This document shows positions 1 through 9,474 of a stretch of DNA of 64,000 nucleotides, in pieces (position 1 is the stretch's first letter; each line of letters starts with the position of its first letter). Position numbers and translations under genes: made by a program. The notes under the pieces were generated by a model, which ran no database searches, was not told the DNA's origin, and saw only the letters and a list, made by a program, of their open reading frames with translations. Location of the stretch: NCBI RefSeq assembly GCF_019880405.1, contig NZ_CP082269.1:1364001-1428000 (forward strand). The letters are read 5' to 3'. This stretch comes from Enterobacter sp. C2 (lineage in GTDB: Bacteria; Pseudomonadota; Gammaproteobacteria; Enterobacterales; Enterobacteriaceae).

Positions 1-743
1 TCATGCAGCGCTACATCAGCCTCAACGTAACGCAGAAGCCGTTTGATAATCCGAAGGTGCGCGAGGCGATCAACTACGCCATCAACCGCCAGGCGCTGGT
101 GAAGGTCGCCTTTGCTGGGTACGCCACGCCGGCCACCGGCATCGTGCCGCCATCCATTGCCTACGCCCAGAGCTACCAGCCGTGGCCCTACGATCCGGCC
201 AAGGCGCGGGCGCTGCTGAAAGAGGCGGGCTACCCGAACGGGTTCACCACCACGCTGTGGTCTTCCCATAACCACAGTACCGCCCAGAAGGTGCTGCAGT
301 TTACCCAGCAGCAGTTGGCCCAGGTTGGCATCAAAGCGCAGGTTACGGCGATGGATGCCGGGCAGCGTGCCGCCGAAGTTGAGGGTAAGGGGCAGAAAGA
401 GAGCGGCGTGAGGATGTTCTACACCGGCTGGTCGGCGTCGACTGGCGAAGCGGACTGGGCGCTGTCGCCGCTGTTTGCCTCACAGAACTGGCCGCCAACC
501 CTGTTCAACACCGCGTTCTACAGCAATCCGCAGGTTGATAAGGATCTCGCCGCCGCGCTGAAGACCACCAGCAACGAGGAGAAGGCGCAGCACTATAAGG
601 CGGCGCAGGATACCATCTGGAAAGAGTCACCGTGGGTGCCGCTGGTGGTAGAGAAACTGGTTTCCGCACACAATAAAGATCTAAGCGGTTTTTATATCAT
701 GCCGGATACCGGCTTTAGCTTTGACGACGCAGACTTAAAATAG
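1..743 (+). CDS. gsiB: Glutathione ABC transporter substrate-binding protein GsiB (C-terminal part)
   Basis: This is the C-terminal part of a periplasmic family 5 (peptide/nickel type) solute-binding protein; the reading frame is open from the window edge and about 247 residues remain of the roughly 510 usual for GsiB. Identity rests on the C-terminal sequence (ends [18 protein letters not shown], close to E. coli GsiB) and on the two permease genes that follow with the order and sizes of gsiC and gsiD. In the family it delivers glutathione to the GsiC/GsiD channel driven by the GsiA ATPase, which would lie upstream outside the window. The gap to gsiC is 50 bases, so one transcript is likely. 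Confidence 0.93.
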   Translation, partial: MQRYISLNVTQKPFDNPKVREAINYAINRQALVKVAFAGYATPATGIVPPSIAYAQSYQPWPYDPAKARALLKEAGYPNGFTTTLWSSHNHSTAQKVLQFTQQQLAQVGIKAQVTAMDAGQRAAEVEGKGQKESGVRMFYTGWSASTGEADWALSPLFASQNWPPTLFNTAFYSNPQVDKDLAAALKTTSNEEKAQHYKAAQDTIWKESPWVPLVVEKLVSAHNKDLSGFYIMPDTGFSFDDADLK

Positions 744-793
744 TCGTGCATGGCCTCCGTCCAGCGCGGCGGGGGCCAGCAACAGGGTAGAAA

Positions 794-1714
794 ATGCTTA
801 ACTATTTTTTTAAACGCCTGCTCGGCCTGATCCCCACGCTGCTGATTGTGGCCGTGCTGGTGTTTCTGTTCGTGCATATGCTGCCGGGGGATCCAGCGCG
901 GCTGATTGCCGGACCCGAGGCCGATGCGCAGGTGGTGGCGCTGGTGCGCCAGCAGCTGGGCCTTGACCAGCCGCTGTGGCAGCAGTTCTGGCACTACATT
1001 ACCAACGTGCTGCAGGGCGACTTTGGCATGTCGATGGTCTCCCGGCGTCCGGTGGCAGAGGAGATCGCCAGCCGTTTCATGCCCACCTTCTGGCTCACCA
1101 TTGCCAGCATGGTCTGGGCAATGCTGTTCGGCCTCGCCGCGGGCATTGTCGCCGCCGTCTGGCGCAACCGCTGGCCGGATCGCATCGGCATGGCGCTGGC
1201 GGTGACCGGCATTTCATTTCCGGCCTTTGCCCTCGGCATGCTGCTGATGCAGGTCTTCTCCGTTGAGCTGGGCTGGCTGCCCACGGTGGGGGCGGACAGC
1301 TGGCGACACTACGTTCTGCCGTCGATAACCCTTGGCGCGGCGGTGGCGGCGGTGATGGCGCGCTTTACCCGCGCCTCCTTTGTTGACGTGCTTAACGAGG
1401 ACTATATGCGCACCGCGCGTGCCAAAGGGGTGAGCGAGAAGTGGGTGATCCTCAAGCATGGCCTGCGCAACGCCATGATCCCGGTGGTGACCATGATGGG
1501 CCTGCAGTTTGGCTTCCTGCTCGGCGGCTCGATTGTGGTCGAAAAGGTCTTTAACTGGCCCGGCCTTGGCCGTCTGCTGGTGGACTCGGTGGAGATGCGC
1601 GACTATCCGGTGATCCAGGCCGAAGTGCTGCTCTTCTCGCTGGAGTTTATTCTTATCAATTTAGTGGTGGATATGCTCTATGCCGCCATTAACCCGGCTA
1701 TCAGGTACAAGTAA
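794..1714 (+). CDS. gsiC: Glutathione ABC transporter permease GsiC
   Basis: Inner-membrane permease of the glutathione importer, 306 residues, the same length as E. coli GsiC. It starts with a DppB-type N-terminal helix, has several further hydrophobic segments, and carries the EAA-like cytoplasmic loop ([13 protein letters not shown], near residue 205) that docks on the ATPase. It is followed after two bases by gsiD, with which it forms the heterodimeric channel. The gene lies between gsiB and gsiD exactly as in the E. coli gsiABCD operon. No irregularity is visible. Confidence 0.96.
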   Translation: MLNYFFKRLLGLIPTLLIVAVLVFLFVHMLPGDPARLIAGPEADAQVVALVRQQLGLDQPLWQQFWHYITNVLQGDFGMSMVSRRPVAEEIASRFMPTFWLTIASMVWAMLFGLAAGIVAAVWRNRWPDRIGMALAVTGISFPAFALGMLLMQVFSVELGWLPTVGADSWRHYVLPSITLGAAVAAVMARFTRASFVDVLNEDYMRTARAKGVSEKWVILKHGLRNAMIPVVTMMGLQFGFLLGGSIVVEKVFNWPGLGRLLVDSVEMRDYPVIQAEVLLFSLEFILINLVVDMLYAAINPAIRYK

Positions 1715-1716
1715 GG

Positions 1717-2628
1717 ATGCGACTTTTAAACTGGCGTCGCCAGGCACTATTAAATGCCCTGCCGGGGATCAAGCCGGCGCGTATCCGCACCCCGTGGCAT
1801 GAGTTCTGGCGGCGCTTTCGTCGTCAGCCGATGGCGATGACCGCAGGGCTGTTCGTGCTGCTGCTGATTATCGTCGCTGCGCTCGCGCCGTGGATCGTGC
1901 CCTTCGATGCCGAGAACTACTTCGACTACGACCGGCTCAACGACGGGCCGTCGATGGTGCACTGGTTCGGCGTTGACTCGCTCGGGCGGGATATCTTTAG
2001 CCGCGTGTTGGTCGGGGCGCAGATCTCGCTGGCCGCTGGGGTGCTGGCGGTGCTAATTGGGGCTGCGATCGGTACGGTGCTCGGCCTGCTGGCGGGGTAT
2101 TACGAGGGCTGGTGGGATCGCATTATCATGCGCATCTGCGACGTGCTGTTTGCCTTTCCCGGCATTCTGCTGGCGATTGCGGTGGTGGCGGTGATGGGCA
2201 GCGGCATGTCTAACGTGATTATCGCCGTAGCGGTCTTCTCAGTGCCGGCCTTTGCCCGGCTGGTGCGCGGCAACACGCTGGTGCTCAAGCAGCAGACCTT
2301 TATCGAGTCGGCGCGCAGCATCGGTGCCAGCGATGCCACCATCCTGTTCCGCCATATTCTGCCGGGAACCATCTCATCTATCGTGGTCTACTTCACCATG
2401 CGCATCGGTACCTCGATTATCTCCGCTGCCAGCCTCTCGTTTCTTGGTTTAGGCGCGCAGCCGCCGACCCCGGAGTGGGGGGCCATGCTCAACGAGGCGC
2501 GAGCGGATATGGTTATCGCCCCGCACGTGGCGCTCTTCCCGAGTCTGGCGATCTTCCTTACCGTGCTGGCCTTTAACCTGCTGGGCGACGGCCTGCGGGA
2601 CGCGCTGGATCCGAAGATCAAAGGGTAG
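1717..2628 (+). CDS. gsiD: Glutathione ABC transporter permease GsiD
   Basis: Second permease of the glutathione importer, 303 residues as in E. coli. It has the OppC/DppC layout: a long cytoplasmic N-terminus of about 40 residues, a first membrane helix, and the EAA loop ([14 protein letters not shown], near residue 195). It follows gsiC with a two-base gap, implying translational coupling. It is the last gene of the operon; a strong bidirectional terminator follows within ten bases and separates it from the convergent PQQ dehydrogenase gene. Confidence 0.96.
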   Translation: MRLLNWRRQALLNALPGIKPARIRTPWHEFWRRFRRQPMAMTAGLFVLLLIIVAALAPWIVPFDAENYFDYDRLNDGPSMVHWFGVDSLGRDIFSRVLVGAQISLAAGVLAVLIGAAIGTVLGLLAGYYEGWWDRIIMRICDVLFAFPGILLAIAVVAVMGSGMSNVIIAVAVFSVPAFARLVRGNTLVLKQQTFIESARSIGASDATILFRHILPGTISSIVVYFTMRIGTSIISAASLSFLGLGAQPPTPEWGAMLNEARADMVIAPHVALFPSLAIFLTVLAFNLLGDGLRDALDPKIKG

Positions 2629-2634
2629 GAAATA

Positions 2635-2665
2635 AAAAAGCCATCCTGTTCAGGGATGGCTTTTT
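2635..2665. terminator. Bidirectional Rho-independent terminator between gsiD and the PQQ dehydrogenase
   Basis: A perfect inverted repeat: seven GC-rich pairs (GCCATCC / GGATGGC) around a 7-base loop, flanked by A5 on the left and T5 on the right. It therefore has a U-tract on either strand and can end both convergent transcripts. Confidence 0.9.
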
Positions 2666-2683
2666 GTTAGTTAAAGCATGTGA

Positions 2684-5113
2684 TTATGGCAGCTTATAAG
2701 CAATCACATAGTCACCGCGGTCAGGAGAATTACGCGCGCCTCCGGCAGTGATCAGCAGATACTGTTTACCATCAACCGGCGATTTATAGCTGATGGGCGT
2801 ACTCTGACTGCCAACCGGCAGGCGGGCCTTCCAGCGCTCTTTACCTGTTGAGATATCGTAGGCGCGCAGATAGTAGTCCTGCGTCGCCGCGATAAACACC
2901 AGACCACCCTGTGTTGCCATGGTGCCACCAATGGTTGGCATGCCAATGGGGATGGGTAATCCCATCTTCACGCCAAACGGTCCGGTATCTTTCACCGTAC
3001 CTACGGGGACTTGCCATGCGACCTTCTGTGTTTTCAGGTCAACCGCGGTCAATGTGCCAAACGGCGGCTTCTGGCATGGGATCTCAACAGGCGACATAAA
3101 CCGTACTTTGGCGTTAATGGCGTACGGCGTGCCGGATAACGGTACCGGGCGGCTGATGGCAGCGGCTTCATTACCGTCATTTTTTGCGCCCTGGATCTCT
3201 GGCGATGCCGGGATCAGCTGAACTTCCAGTCCGACACGCATGTCGTTAATGAACAGGTATTGATTAACCGGGTCAATCGACAGGCCGCCCCAGTTCATCC
3301 CACCCAATGAGCCAGGCAGATTCAATGACGCATCATCACCAGGTGGCGTAAACAGCCCGTTATACCGCTTAGATTTGAAATGAATGCGACAAATCAGCTG
3401 GTCAAAGGGGGTTGCACCCCACATGTCAGACTCCTTCAATACGTCAGCACCAATGGTTGGCATACCAACGGAGAAGGGCTGAGTCGGGGAGTAGATCTCT
3501 TTCGGGATCTGGCCCTGAGTAACCTTGCGCTCTTCAACTTTTGTCAGAGGTTTGCCTGTCGCACGATCCAGAACAAAAAGTTGTCCTGATTTGGTACCGA
3601 AAATAAGCGCTGGCGTTTTTTGGCCGTTAGCGGCCGCGAAATCAGTAAAGGTTGGCTGCATCGGGACATCAAAGTCCCAGAGGTCATTATGAACCGTCTG
3701 ATAAACCCATTTCACCTTGCCGGTGCTGGCGTCTACCGCCACCATCGATGCACCAAATTTACGATCCAGAGCATTATGCTTCACCCCCCACAGGTCTACT
3801 GCCGCGCTGCCGGTAGGCATGTAGACGGTATTGGACTGCGGATCGTAAGACATCGGTGCCCACACGTTAGGTGTCGAACGCGTGAAGGTTTCATTATCGG
3901 CAGGTGCCTGTTGGTCATCCGGTTTGCCCGGATCGAAAGCCCAACGTAGCTGGCCGGTTAGCACATCGAAACCACGCACTACACCGCCCGGCATATCTGT
4001 CGCGACGTTATCCGCGACACGACCACCAATCACGACCGTAGTACCCGCCAGCGTAGGGGCTGAGGTAGGATAATATTGACCGCTGTCAGCCCCTTTTCCC
4101 ATCTGGGTACTTAAGCTGACCCGACCATGATTACCGAAGTCCTGACAGAACTCACCCGTATCCGCATCCAGCGCAATCAATTCAGGCGTAACGCTGTTCA
4201 TCAATATGCGGCGCTGACACTGGGCATCCGCAGGCAGTGATACCGCAGCGACTGGAGAAGAGCCAGGCAGAATTGGCTGCTGCAGCGGTGCCTGTGCATC
4301 AAAATAGGCTAAGCCACGGCAACGCATCCATTTTTTCTGTTTAGCGTTGATCTCTGTTTTCCACAGCTCTTTGCCGGTGGTCGCATCGACAGCAATAACG
4401 TTGTTGTGGGGCGTGCAGAGAAAGAGCTTATTGCCAATCTGTAACGGCGTCTGCTGATCTTCAGCGCCGCCACCGTTCGGACTGATGGGAATATCACCCG
4501 TGCGGTAGGTCCATGCGACCTGCAGGTTTTGCACATTGTCGCGAGTGATCTGGTCAAGAGCCACAAAACGCGATGCGCCTGGAGTATTACCATAGTTCGC
4601 CCAGTCACGCTGCTCTTCTCCCGGTTTGACCTTAGTCAGAGGGAGCTGTTCACCCGATGCCGTTACCGGATCGTGAGGGACGAACATGCCCGCAACGGTT
4701 GCAGCAAATGCCACGACCAGTATCGCCGCGAGGGAACCGGCACCTTTCCAGCAGGGCTGTTTTCCCGCACGACGGAACAGCAGCGGTAATGACAGCGCCA
4801 CAAGAATAGCGATGCCTGCCAGGGTTAACAGGCGTGATACGAGCGGCCAGAAATCGAAGCCGACATCCCCTAGCGCCCAGATAGCGGTGCCCACTAAAAC
4901 GACAAAATAGAGAATTGCGCCACTGACGCGCTGGCGCAGGATCTGTACTCCTGAAAGGACAAGCACGCATCCGCTTATCAGAAAGTAGGGGCTACCCTTA
5001 ACGCTGACCAGTTTCCCGCCGTAGTAAGCAAAGAAAGCGCCCATCGCCAGAATTAAAACACCCAGTATTCCTAACCAGAGCGCCGCTGGTTTGGATATTT
5101 TTTGCATCGACAT
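2684..5113 (-). CDS. Membrane-bound PQQ-dependent glucose/quinate/shikimate-family dehydrogenase
   Basis: Membrane quinoprotein of 809 residues. The first 150 or so residues contain about five hydrophobic helices, as in membrane glucose dehydrogenase; the rest is a periplasmic eight-bladed PQQ beta-propeller with repeated tryptophan-docking motifs (DATTGKELWK, DISTGKERWK). The HNDLWDFD segment carries the catalytic-aspartate region and FGTKSGQ the PQQ-binding lysine region known from E. coli Gcd. Such enzymes oxidise aldoses or cyclic polyols in the periplasm and pass electrons to ubiquinone. Similarity to E. coli Gcd is only moderate and the length equals that I recall for quinate dehydrogenase QuiA, so the substrate (glucose, quinate or shikimate) is open. 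The window shows no pqq biosynthesis genes. Confidence 0.88.
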   Translation of the reverse strand: MSMQKISKPAALWLGILGVLILAMGAFFAYYGGKLVSVKGSPYFLISGCVLVLSGVQILRQRVSGAILYFVVLVGTAIWALGDVGFDFWPLVSRLLTLAGIAILVALSLPLLFRRAGKQPCWKGAGSLAAILVVAFAATVAGMFVPHDPVTASGEQLPLTKVKPGEEQRDWANYGNTPGASRFVALDQITRDNVQNLQVAWTYRTGDIPISPNGGGAEDQQTPLQIGNKLFLCTPHNNVIAVDATTGKELWKTEINAKQKKWMRCRGLAYFDAQAPLQQPILPGSSPVAAVSLPADAQCQRRILMNSVTPELIALDADTGEFCQDFGNHGRVSLSTQMGKGADSGQYYPTSAPTLAGTTVVIGGRVADNVATDMPGGVVRGFDVLTGQLRWAFDPGKPDDQQAPADNETFTRSTPNVWAPMSYDPQSNTVYMPTGSAAVDLWGVKHNALDRKFGASMVAVDASTGKVKWVYQTVHNDLWDFDVPMQPTFTDFAAANGQKTPALIFGTKSGQLFVLDRATGKPLTKVEERKVTQGQIPKEIYSPTQPFSVGMPTIGADVLKESDMWGATPFDQLICRIHFKSKRYNGLFTPPGDDASLNLPGSLGGMNWGGLSIDPVNQYLFINDMRVGLEVQLIPASPEIQGAKNDGNEAAAISRPVPLSGTPYAINAKVRFMSPVEIPCQKPPFGTLTAVDLKTQKVAWQVPVGTVKDTGPFGVKMGLPIPIGMPTIGGTMATQGGLVFIAATQDYYLRAYDISTGKERWKARLPVGSQSTPISYKSPVDGKQYLLITAGGARNSPDRGDYVIAYKLP

Positions 5114-5685
5114 AAATGTTCCCTGTTGAAGATAAATAACCCGCTTATTTGTAAGTTAAATTGCTTAAATGTAACGATTTGTGGTGAAAAAGGGGGGGGA
5201 GTATATAACAAAGGGGGTAACAATTTAATCAACAGAAAAGCCCAATAATGCTGTTTGATAAAGCTAAAGGGTAATCAACGCTTCGCTCAGGGCGTTAAGG
5301 AATACTGGTAGCACCGGGTTGAGATTGGTCTTTGAGTAGACCACAAAGTTATGCGCCCGAATGTTAACCCCTTCAATGGCCATAAAGGTCACGTTGGACA
5401 GTCCCAGCGTGCGCCAGGAGGCGGGTACAATCGCGCATCCCAGCCCGGCGTTGGTTACGTGGTCACGGTCACCGGTTCGTTTAACAACGCCATGTGGTCT
5501 GTCGCCTGGCATGGCGTGCGGTGGTAATCAGCTATCTGCTGATCGTGACCCGTTTTGAGCGAGTAGAAGAAAAGCTTTCTTCTGTGCGCTCTACCACAAA
5601 AGCATAAACTTACCGGCGTTGCTTTCACCTGCGGTCTCGGTTTGCGGGCATCATATCCGCAGAACGAGGTATTAAGGGGAAAGCA
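5114..5685. other. Gene-poor scar between the PQQ dehydrogenase and gfrR
   Basis: 572 bases without an intact gene. It has an AT-rich leader upstream of the dehydrogenase gene with a run of eight G near 5190, then a LysR-type gene remnant on the minus strand (separate entry), and then on the plus strand an open stretch up to the stop at 5605-5607 whose translation (ends RFERVEEKLSSVRSTTKA) reads like the end of a lost protein that I cannot name. The gfrR promoter must lie in the last 80 bases; I see no convincing -35/-10 pair. Confidence 0.55.
5264..5460 (-). pseudogene. C-terminal remnant of a LysR-type transcriptional regulator
   Basis: About 65 codons read on the minus strand from a TAG stop at 5264-5266. 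The translation (GLGCAIVPASWRTLGLSNV, then FVVYSKTNLNPVLPVFLNAL) has the typical end of a LysR substrate-binding domain: the GxGxAIVPxS stretch followed by a final strand and helix. The helix-turn-helix and most of the effector domain are missing; homology stops near 5460. The remnant lies upstream of, and in the same orientation as, the PQQ dehydrogenase. It is a decayed gene, not a functional regulator. Confidence 0.7.
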
Positions 5686-8448
5686 ATGCGCGATGAATTA
5701 CTGACGTTTTTGGCAAATCAAACTGACTTTTTCGATCCGGAAAAGCTGAGCGAGGTGTTTACCGCCAGCTATCTGGCGCAGCGCTTTTCGCTGAAGAGAA
5801 ACACCGCCAGCCACTATCTGAACCAGCTTGTTGCCCAGGGCGTGCTGGTGAAGATCAACACCCGCCCGGTCTACTTTCTGCATAAAAAAACCTTCAGCCA
5901 GCAGTTTTTTCCCCTGGCCGCCAACGAGTATGACAGTGTGGCCCAGCTACTCGGCGACGGCGGACCCGAGCCGGAACGCCCCGATCACTTTTCGCTGCTT
6001 ATCGGTCACGATGAGAGCCTGAAAAAGCCTATTGAGCAGCTTAAAACTGCACTCTTTTATCCGGACGGCGGCCTGCCGCTGCTGATTACCGGCGACAGCG
6101 GCACGGGCAAAAGCTATATGGCGAATCTGATGCACGAGTTCGCTATCTCCGAGGGGCTGCTGGCGGACGATGCGCCTTTCATCAGCTTCAACTGCGCCCA
6201 GTATGCCAGCAACCCGGAGCTGCTGGCGGCTAACCTGTTCGGCTATGCCAAAGGCGCGTTTACCGGGGCGCAGACCGATCGCCAGGGGGCCTTTGAGGCG
6301 GCCAACGGCGGTATGCTCTTCCTTGACGAGGTGCACCGGCTCAACGCCGAGGGGCAGGAGAAGCTCTTTACCTGGCTCGACCGCAAAGAGATCTACCGGG
6401 TCGGGGAGACCGCACAGGGCCGCCCGGTTTCAACGCGGCTGGTGTTCGCCACCACCGAGGAGCTGCACAGCACCTTTTTAACCACCTTTTTACGCCGTAT
6501 CCCCATTCTGGTGACGCTGCCCGATCTGCAAAGCCGCTCCCGGCAGGAGAAGGAGGCGCTGATCCTGCTCTTTTTCTGGCAGGAGGCGAAAAAGCTGGCG
6601 GTGCGTCTGGCGTTGACCCCCCGGCTGATGCAGGTCCTGAACCACTTTGTCTATCGGGGCAACGTCGGCGAGTTGAAGAATGCTGTGAAGTACACGGTGG
6701 CGGCATCGTGGGCCAAGCAGCGGGGCGGCGAGGAGCTGGTCGTGGGCATTCAGCATCTGCCGGAGAAGATCGCCGCGGCCATTCCCGCCTCAGGCGATCC
6801 GCTGGCGGCAGAGGAGAATTTAATTGTCGAGCCGCAGACCAGCCTGGTGTGGCTCCTGCGCTCCCGCGATCCGACCCGAGGGGTGATCTACGACGCCCAG
6901 TGCCAGGTGCTGGCGCTCTACGAGCAGTGGATGAGCGGCCATGCGGACTGGGAAGAGGCCCGCAAGCGCATGGGGGAGGCGATCGAGGGGCTTTTCGACC
7001 GGCTTATTTTCGATAATCGCGACGCCACGGACTCGCCGATGCTGCTCCTGACCACCCAGCAGGTGCGCGAGGAGTTCTACCGCCTGGAGAAGCAGTTCAA
7101 CATTCAGTTTAACGGCAACTGCATCTACGCCCTGAGCCACTATCTGGTGCACCGCTCCCGGAGCACGCCCTCTCGCCTGAGCCAGGAGCGGATCCGCAGC
7201 CTCGACGATTTTCTCGCCCAGAAGTACCCACTGCTCTACCGTTTTTGCCAGGCGATCATTACTGCGCTGGCGCAGAAGCTGGATATCGAACCGCAGCGGA
7301 TCGATGCGCTGCTGCTGGTGCTATGGCTGCATCAGTCCGGAGCCGTCAGCCAGCCGCACGTTACCCGCGCCGTGATCCTCGCCCACGGCTACGCCACCGC
7401 CAGCAGCATTGCTAACGTCGCCAATCGGCTGTTAAAAAATCACCTGTTTGAATCCTTTGATATGCCGCTGGATGTCACCCCGGAGGCCATTGCCCGTCAG
7501 GTGATGGACTACATCGAGAGCAATACCCTGGCCTCGGGCGTCATCATCCTCGTCGATATGGGATCGCTCAACGCTATCCATCACCATTTCCAGCGCCGGG
7601 TCGCAACGCCGGTGGCGATCGTCAATAACGTCTCTACCAGCATGGCGCTCTACGTAGGCGAGCGGATTTTACGCGGCGATATGATTGAGGATATCGCCCG
7701 CGAGGTCAGCGGCGATCTGCCGGTTGAGCATCAAATCTTCTGGCCGCAGGCCAATCGCCCCAGGGTGATCCTCACCACCTGCGTCACCGGCCTTGGCGCG
7801 GCAACCAATCTCTGCGCGCTGCTGAAAGCCAGTATCCCGGAGACGTTGGGCATTGATGTCATCGCCTGCGACTACGACACGCTCAGCAACGGGCAGGAGA
7901 GCGCGCTGGCGTTTAATCGCTACGAGATGCTGGCCGTGGTCGGCACCTTTGATCCGCACCTGCCCGCCGTGCCGTGGATCTCGCTGGATTCGCTGATCGC
8001 CGGGGACGGCCACGGCCAGCTGATGCGTATCTTTGGCGATATTGCCACGCCAGAGCAGATCGACGAGATCAACAACCTGCTGCTGAAGAACTTCTCCCTG
8101 CGGCGGGTAATTGAGTCGGTCACTATTCTCGACACCAGCAAGGTGCTCAACCAGGTGGAGCAGTTTGTCCTGCGCTATGAGCATCTGGCTGGCTGCCAGA
8201 TCCCCAACGACCGCAAGGTGGCGCTCTACGTACACATTAGCTGCCTGATAGAGCGGCTGATCCGTAATGCCTCTCCTGCCAGCTATTCGGGACGGCAGTG
8301 TCCGGAAAGCGAGCTGGCCGATATTAAACAGGCCTTTAGTGTCATTGAGAGCAGTTATAGTGTCAAAATCCCCGCGGTAGAACTTTGTTACATCCATAAT
8401 ATTCTCACGCTGGAAACGGAATTTATTCAGCAAGATCAAGAGTTTTAA
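5686..8448 (+). CDS. gfrR: Sigma-54-dependent PTS operon activator (LevR/GfrR family)
   Basis: A 920-residue transcription activator. It has an N-terminal winged helix (about residues 1-65), then an AAA+ sigma-54 activator domain (about 105-350) with Walker A GDSGTGKS near 135 and the sigma-54 contact loop GAFTGA near 190, followed by PTS-regulation domains and EIIA/EIIB-like modules that sense PTS phosphorylation. This is the LevR/DgaR/GfrR layout. The downstream genes are a mannose-type PTS and two deglycases, and a perfect -24/-12 promoter precedes them, so it should activate that operon in response to substrate flux. Assignment to GfrR rather than another LevR paralogue rests on those downstream genes. 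Confidence 0.85.
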   Translation: MRDELLTFLANQTDFFDPEKLSEVFTASYLAQRFSLKRNTASHYLNQLVAQGVLVKINTRPVYFLHKKTFSQQFFPLAANEYDSVAQLLGDGGPEPERPDHFSLLIGHDESLKKPIEQLKTALFYPDGGLPLLITGDSGTGKSYMANLMHEFAISEGLLADDAPFISFNCAQYASNPELLAANLFGYAKGAFTGAQTDRQGAFEAANGGMLFLDEVHRLNAEGQEKLFTWLDRKEIYRVGETAQGRPVSTRLVFATTEELHSTFLTTFLRRIPILVTLPDLQSRSRQEKEALILLFFWQEAKKLAVRLALTPRLMQVLNHFVYRGNVGELKNAVKYTVAASWAKQRGGEELVVGIQHLPEKIAAAIPASGDPLAAEENLIVEPQTSLVWLLRSRDPTRGVIYDAQCQVLALYEQWMSGHADWEEARKRMGEAIEGLFDRLIFDNRDATDSPMLLLTTQQVREEFYRLEKQFNIQFNGNCIYALSHYLVHRSRSTPSRLSQERIRSLDDFLAQKYPLLYRFCQAIITALAQKLDIEPQRIDALLLVLWLHQSGAVSQPHVTRAVILAHGYATASSIANVANRLLKNHLFESFDMPLDVTPEAIARQVMDYIESNTLASGVIILVDMGSLNAIHHHFQRRVATPVAIVNNVSTSMALYVGERILRGDMIEDIAREVSGDLPVEHQIFWPQANRPRVILTTCVTGLGAATNLCALLKASIPETLGIDVIACDYDTLSNGQESALAFNRYEMLAVVGTFDPHLPAVPWISLDSLIAGDGHGQLMRIFGDIATPEQIDEINNLLLKNFSLRRVIESVTILDTSKVLNQVEQFVLRYEHLAGCQIPNDRKVALYVHISCLIERLIRNASPASYSGRQCPESELADIKQAFSVIESSYSVKIPAVELCYIHNILTLETEFIQQDQEF

Positions 8449-8466
8449 CCCTCACGCTCTCCTGTC

Positions 8467-8495
8467 GTGGCGCATTTTATCGTGCGCCACTTTTT
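8467..8495 (+). terminator. Rho-independent terminator of gfrR
   Basis: Perfect 8-base inverted repeat GTGGCGCA / TGCGCCAC with an 8-base loop, followed directly by T5. It starts 19 bases after the gfrR stop codon. It ends three bases before the sigma-54 promoter of the next operon. Confidence 0.8.
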
Positions 8496-8497
8496 CG

Positions 8498-8513
8498 TGG
8501 CACGCCGGTTGCA
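8498..8513 (+). promoter_or_regulatory. Sigma-54 (RpoN) promoter of the gfr operon
   Basis: TGGCACG-CCGG-TTGCA matches the -24/-12 consensus (TGGCACG N4 TTGCA) at every position. It is about 37 bases upstream of the gfrA start codon and directly downstream of a gene for a GAFTGA-bearing sigma-54 activator. Activator binding sites further upstream would have to lie within the end of gfrR or overlap its terminator. Confidence 0.93.
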
Positions 8514-8549
8514 ATACCTCCGGTAGTGGAACGCATTTTCGAGGACAGG

Positions 8550-8972
8550 ATGAAACGACACTACATATTTGCCAGCCATGGCACCCTTGCCCGGGGCGTG
8601 CTCGACTCTGTTGAGCTGATCCTCGGTAAACAGGCGGATATTTCGACGCTCTGCGCCTACGTTGAGGAGCAGCGGGATTTAACCGAGCAGGTCACGGAGT
8701 TAATGCAGCAGATCCCTGATGAAGACGAAGTGGTGGTCATTACCGATATCTTCGCTGGCAGCGTAAATAACGAATTTGTTCGTTTTCTGCAGCGGCCCCG
8801 TTTCCATCTGGTGGCGGGCCTCAATCTGCCGCTGGTGATCGATCTGCTTATTTCCAGCGACGAGCCTGATACCGGGAAGCTTATCGAGGAGGCGTTAATA
8901 AGCTCCCGGGAGAGCATTCAATACTGTAACTACACCATCTCCAGCGCAATGCAGGCGGATAAAGATTTCTAA
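8550..8972 (+). CDS. gfrA: Mannose-family PTS EIIA component
   Basis: Cytoplasmic EIIA of a mannose-type phosphotransferase system, 140 residues. The N-terminal strand ends in FASHG, whose histidine is the phosphorylated residue of the EIIA-Man fold. I chose the ATG at 8550, preceded by GAGGACAGG, over an upstream GTG at 8526 that would sit almost on the expected transcription start of the sigma-54 promoter. It is the first gene of the operon A-B-C-D-E-F. It accepts phosphate from HPr and passes it to the EIIB encoded 15 bases downstream. Confidence 0.85.
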   Translation: MKRHYIFASHGTLARGVLDSVELILGKQADISTLCAYVEEQRDLTEQVTELMQQIPDEDEVVVITDIFAGSVNNEFVRFLQRPRFHLVAGLNLPLVIDLLISSDEPDTGKLIEEALISSRESIQYCNYTISSAMQADKDF

Positions 8973-8987
8973 GAGGGAGGAAACAGG

Positions 8988-9458
8988 ATGATTACGTTAG
9001 TGCGGGTAGACCATCGTTTATTGCACGGCCAGGTGGCGTTCTCATGGACACAATACGTGGGTGCAGACTGCATTCTGATTGCCAATGACAGCGTCCCTAA
9101 TGACGAGCTGCGTAAAACCACCATCAAGCTGGCTAAGCCGCCGTCGGTGAAGCTGGTAATTAAGAATATCGCTGACTCGATAGAAGCCATTAAAAGCGGC
9201 GTTACCGACAAATATACGCTGTTTATCGTCGTGGAGTCGGTAGAGGATGCCTGGCGCCTGGCCCGCGAGATACCGGAAATTAAAAGTATCAACCTCGGCG
9301 GAATAAAGGCCAAAGAGGGCAGCAGAAATATCTCGAAGGCGGTGAATCTGCTGCCTGACGAAATTACCAGGCTCAATGAACTGGTGGAACAGGGGGTTGA
9401 AATTGAGATCCGCCAGGTTCCCAACGATCGCAAGCAGCTCATAACGGAATGTTTGTAA
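8988..9458 (+). CDS. gfrB: Mannose-family PTS EIIB component
   Basis: EIIB of a mannose-type PTS, 156 residues. The N-terminus VRVDHRLLHGQV is the family signature with the phosphoryl-accepting histidine in the RLLHGQ segment. It takes phosphate from the EIIA histidine and phosphorylates the sugar conjugate during transport through the EIIC/EIID pair. Good ribosome site GAGGAAACAGG before the ATG. Third-position and operon context agree with the neighbouring genes. Confidence 0.88.
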   Translation: MITLVRVDHRLLHGQVAFSWTQYVGADCILIANDSVPNDELRKTTIKLAKPPSVKLVIKNIADSIEAIKSGVTDKYTLFIVVESVEDAWRLAREIPEIKSINLGGIKAKEGSRNISKAVNLLPDEITRLNELVEQGVEIEIRQVPNDRKQLITECL

Positions 9459-9474
9459 TTCCTGAGGATTGACT

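Noticed and set aside
7669-8439. Open frame of 256 codons antisense to the end of gfrR
   Set aside because: Shadow of the gfrR frame; no start region or motif.
8526-8549. GTG start for gfrA giving eight extra residues
   Set aside because: It would lie at the transcription start expected from the sigma-54 promoter, and the ATG at 8550 has the better ribosome site and family fit.
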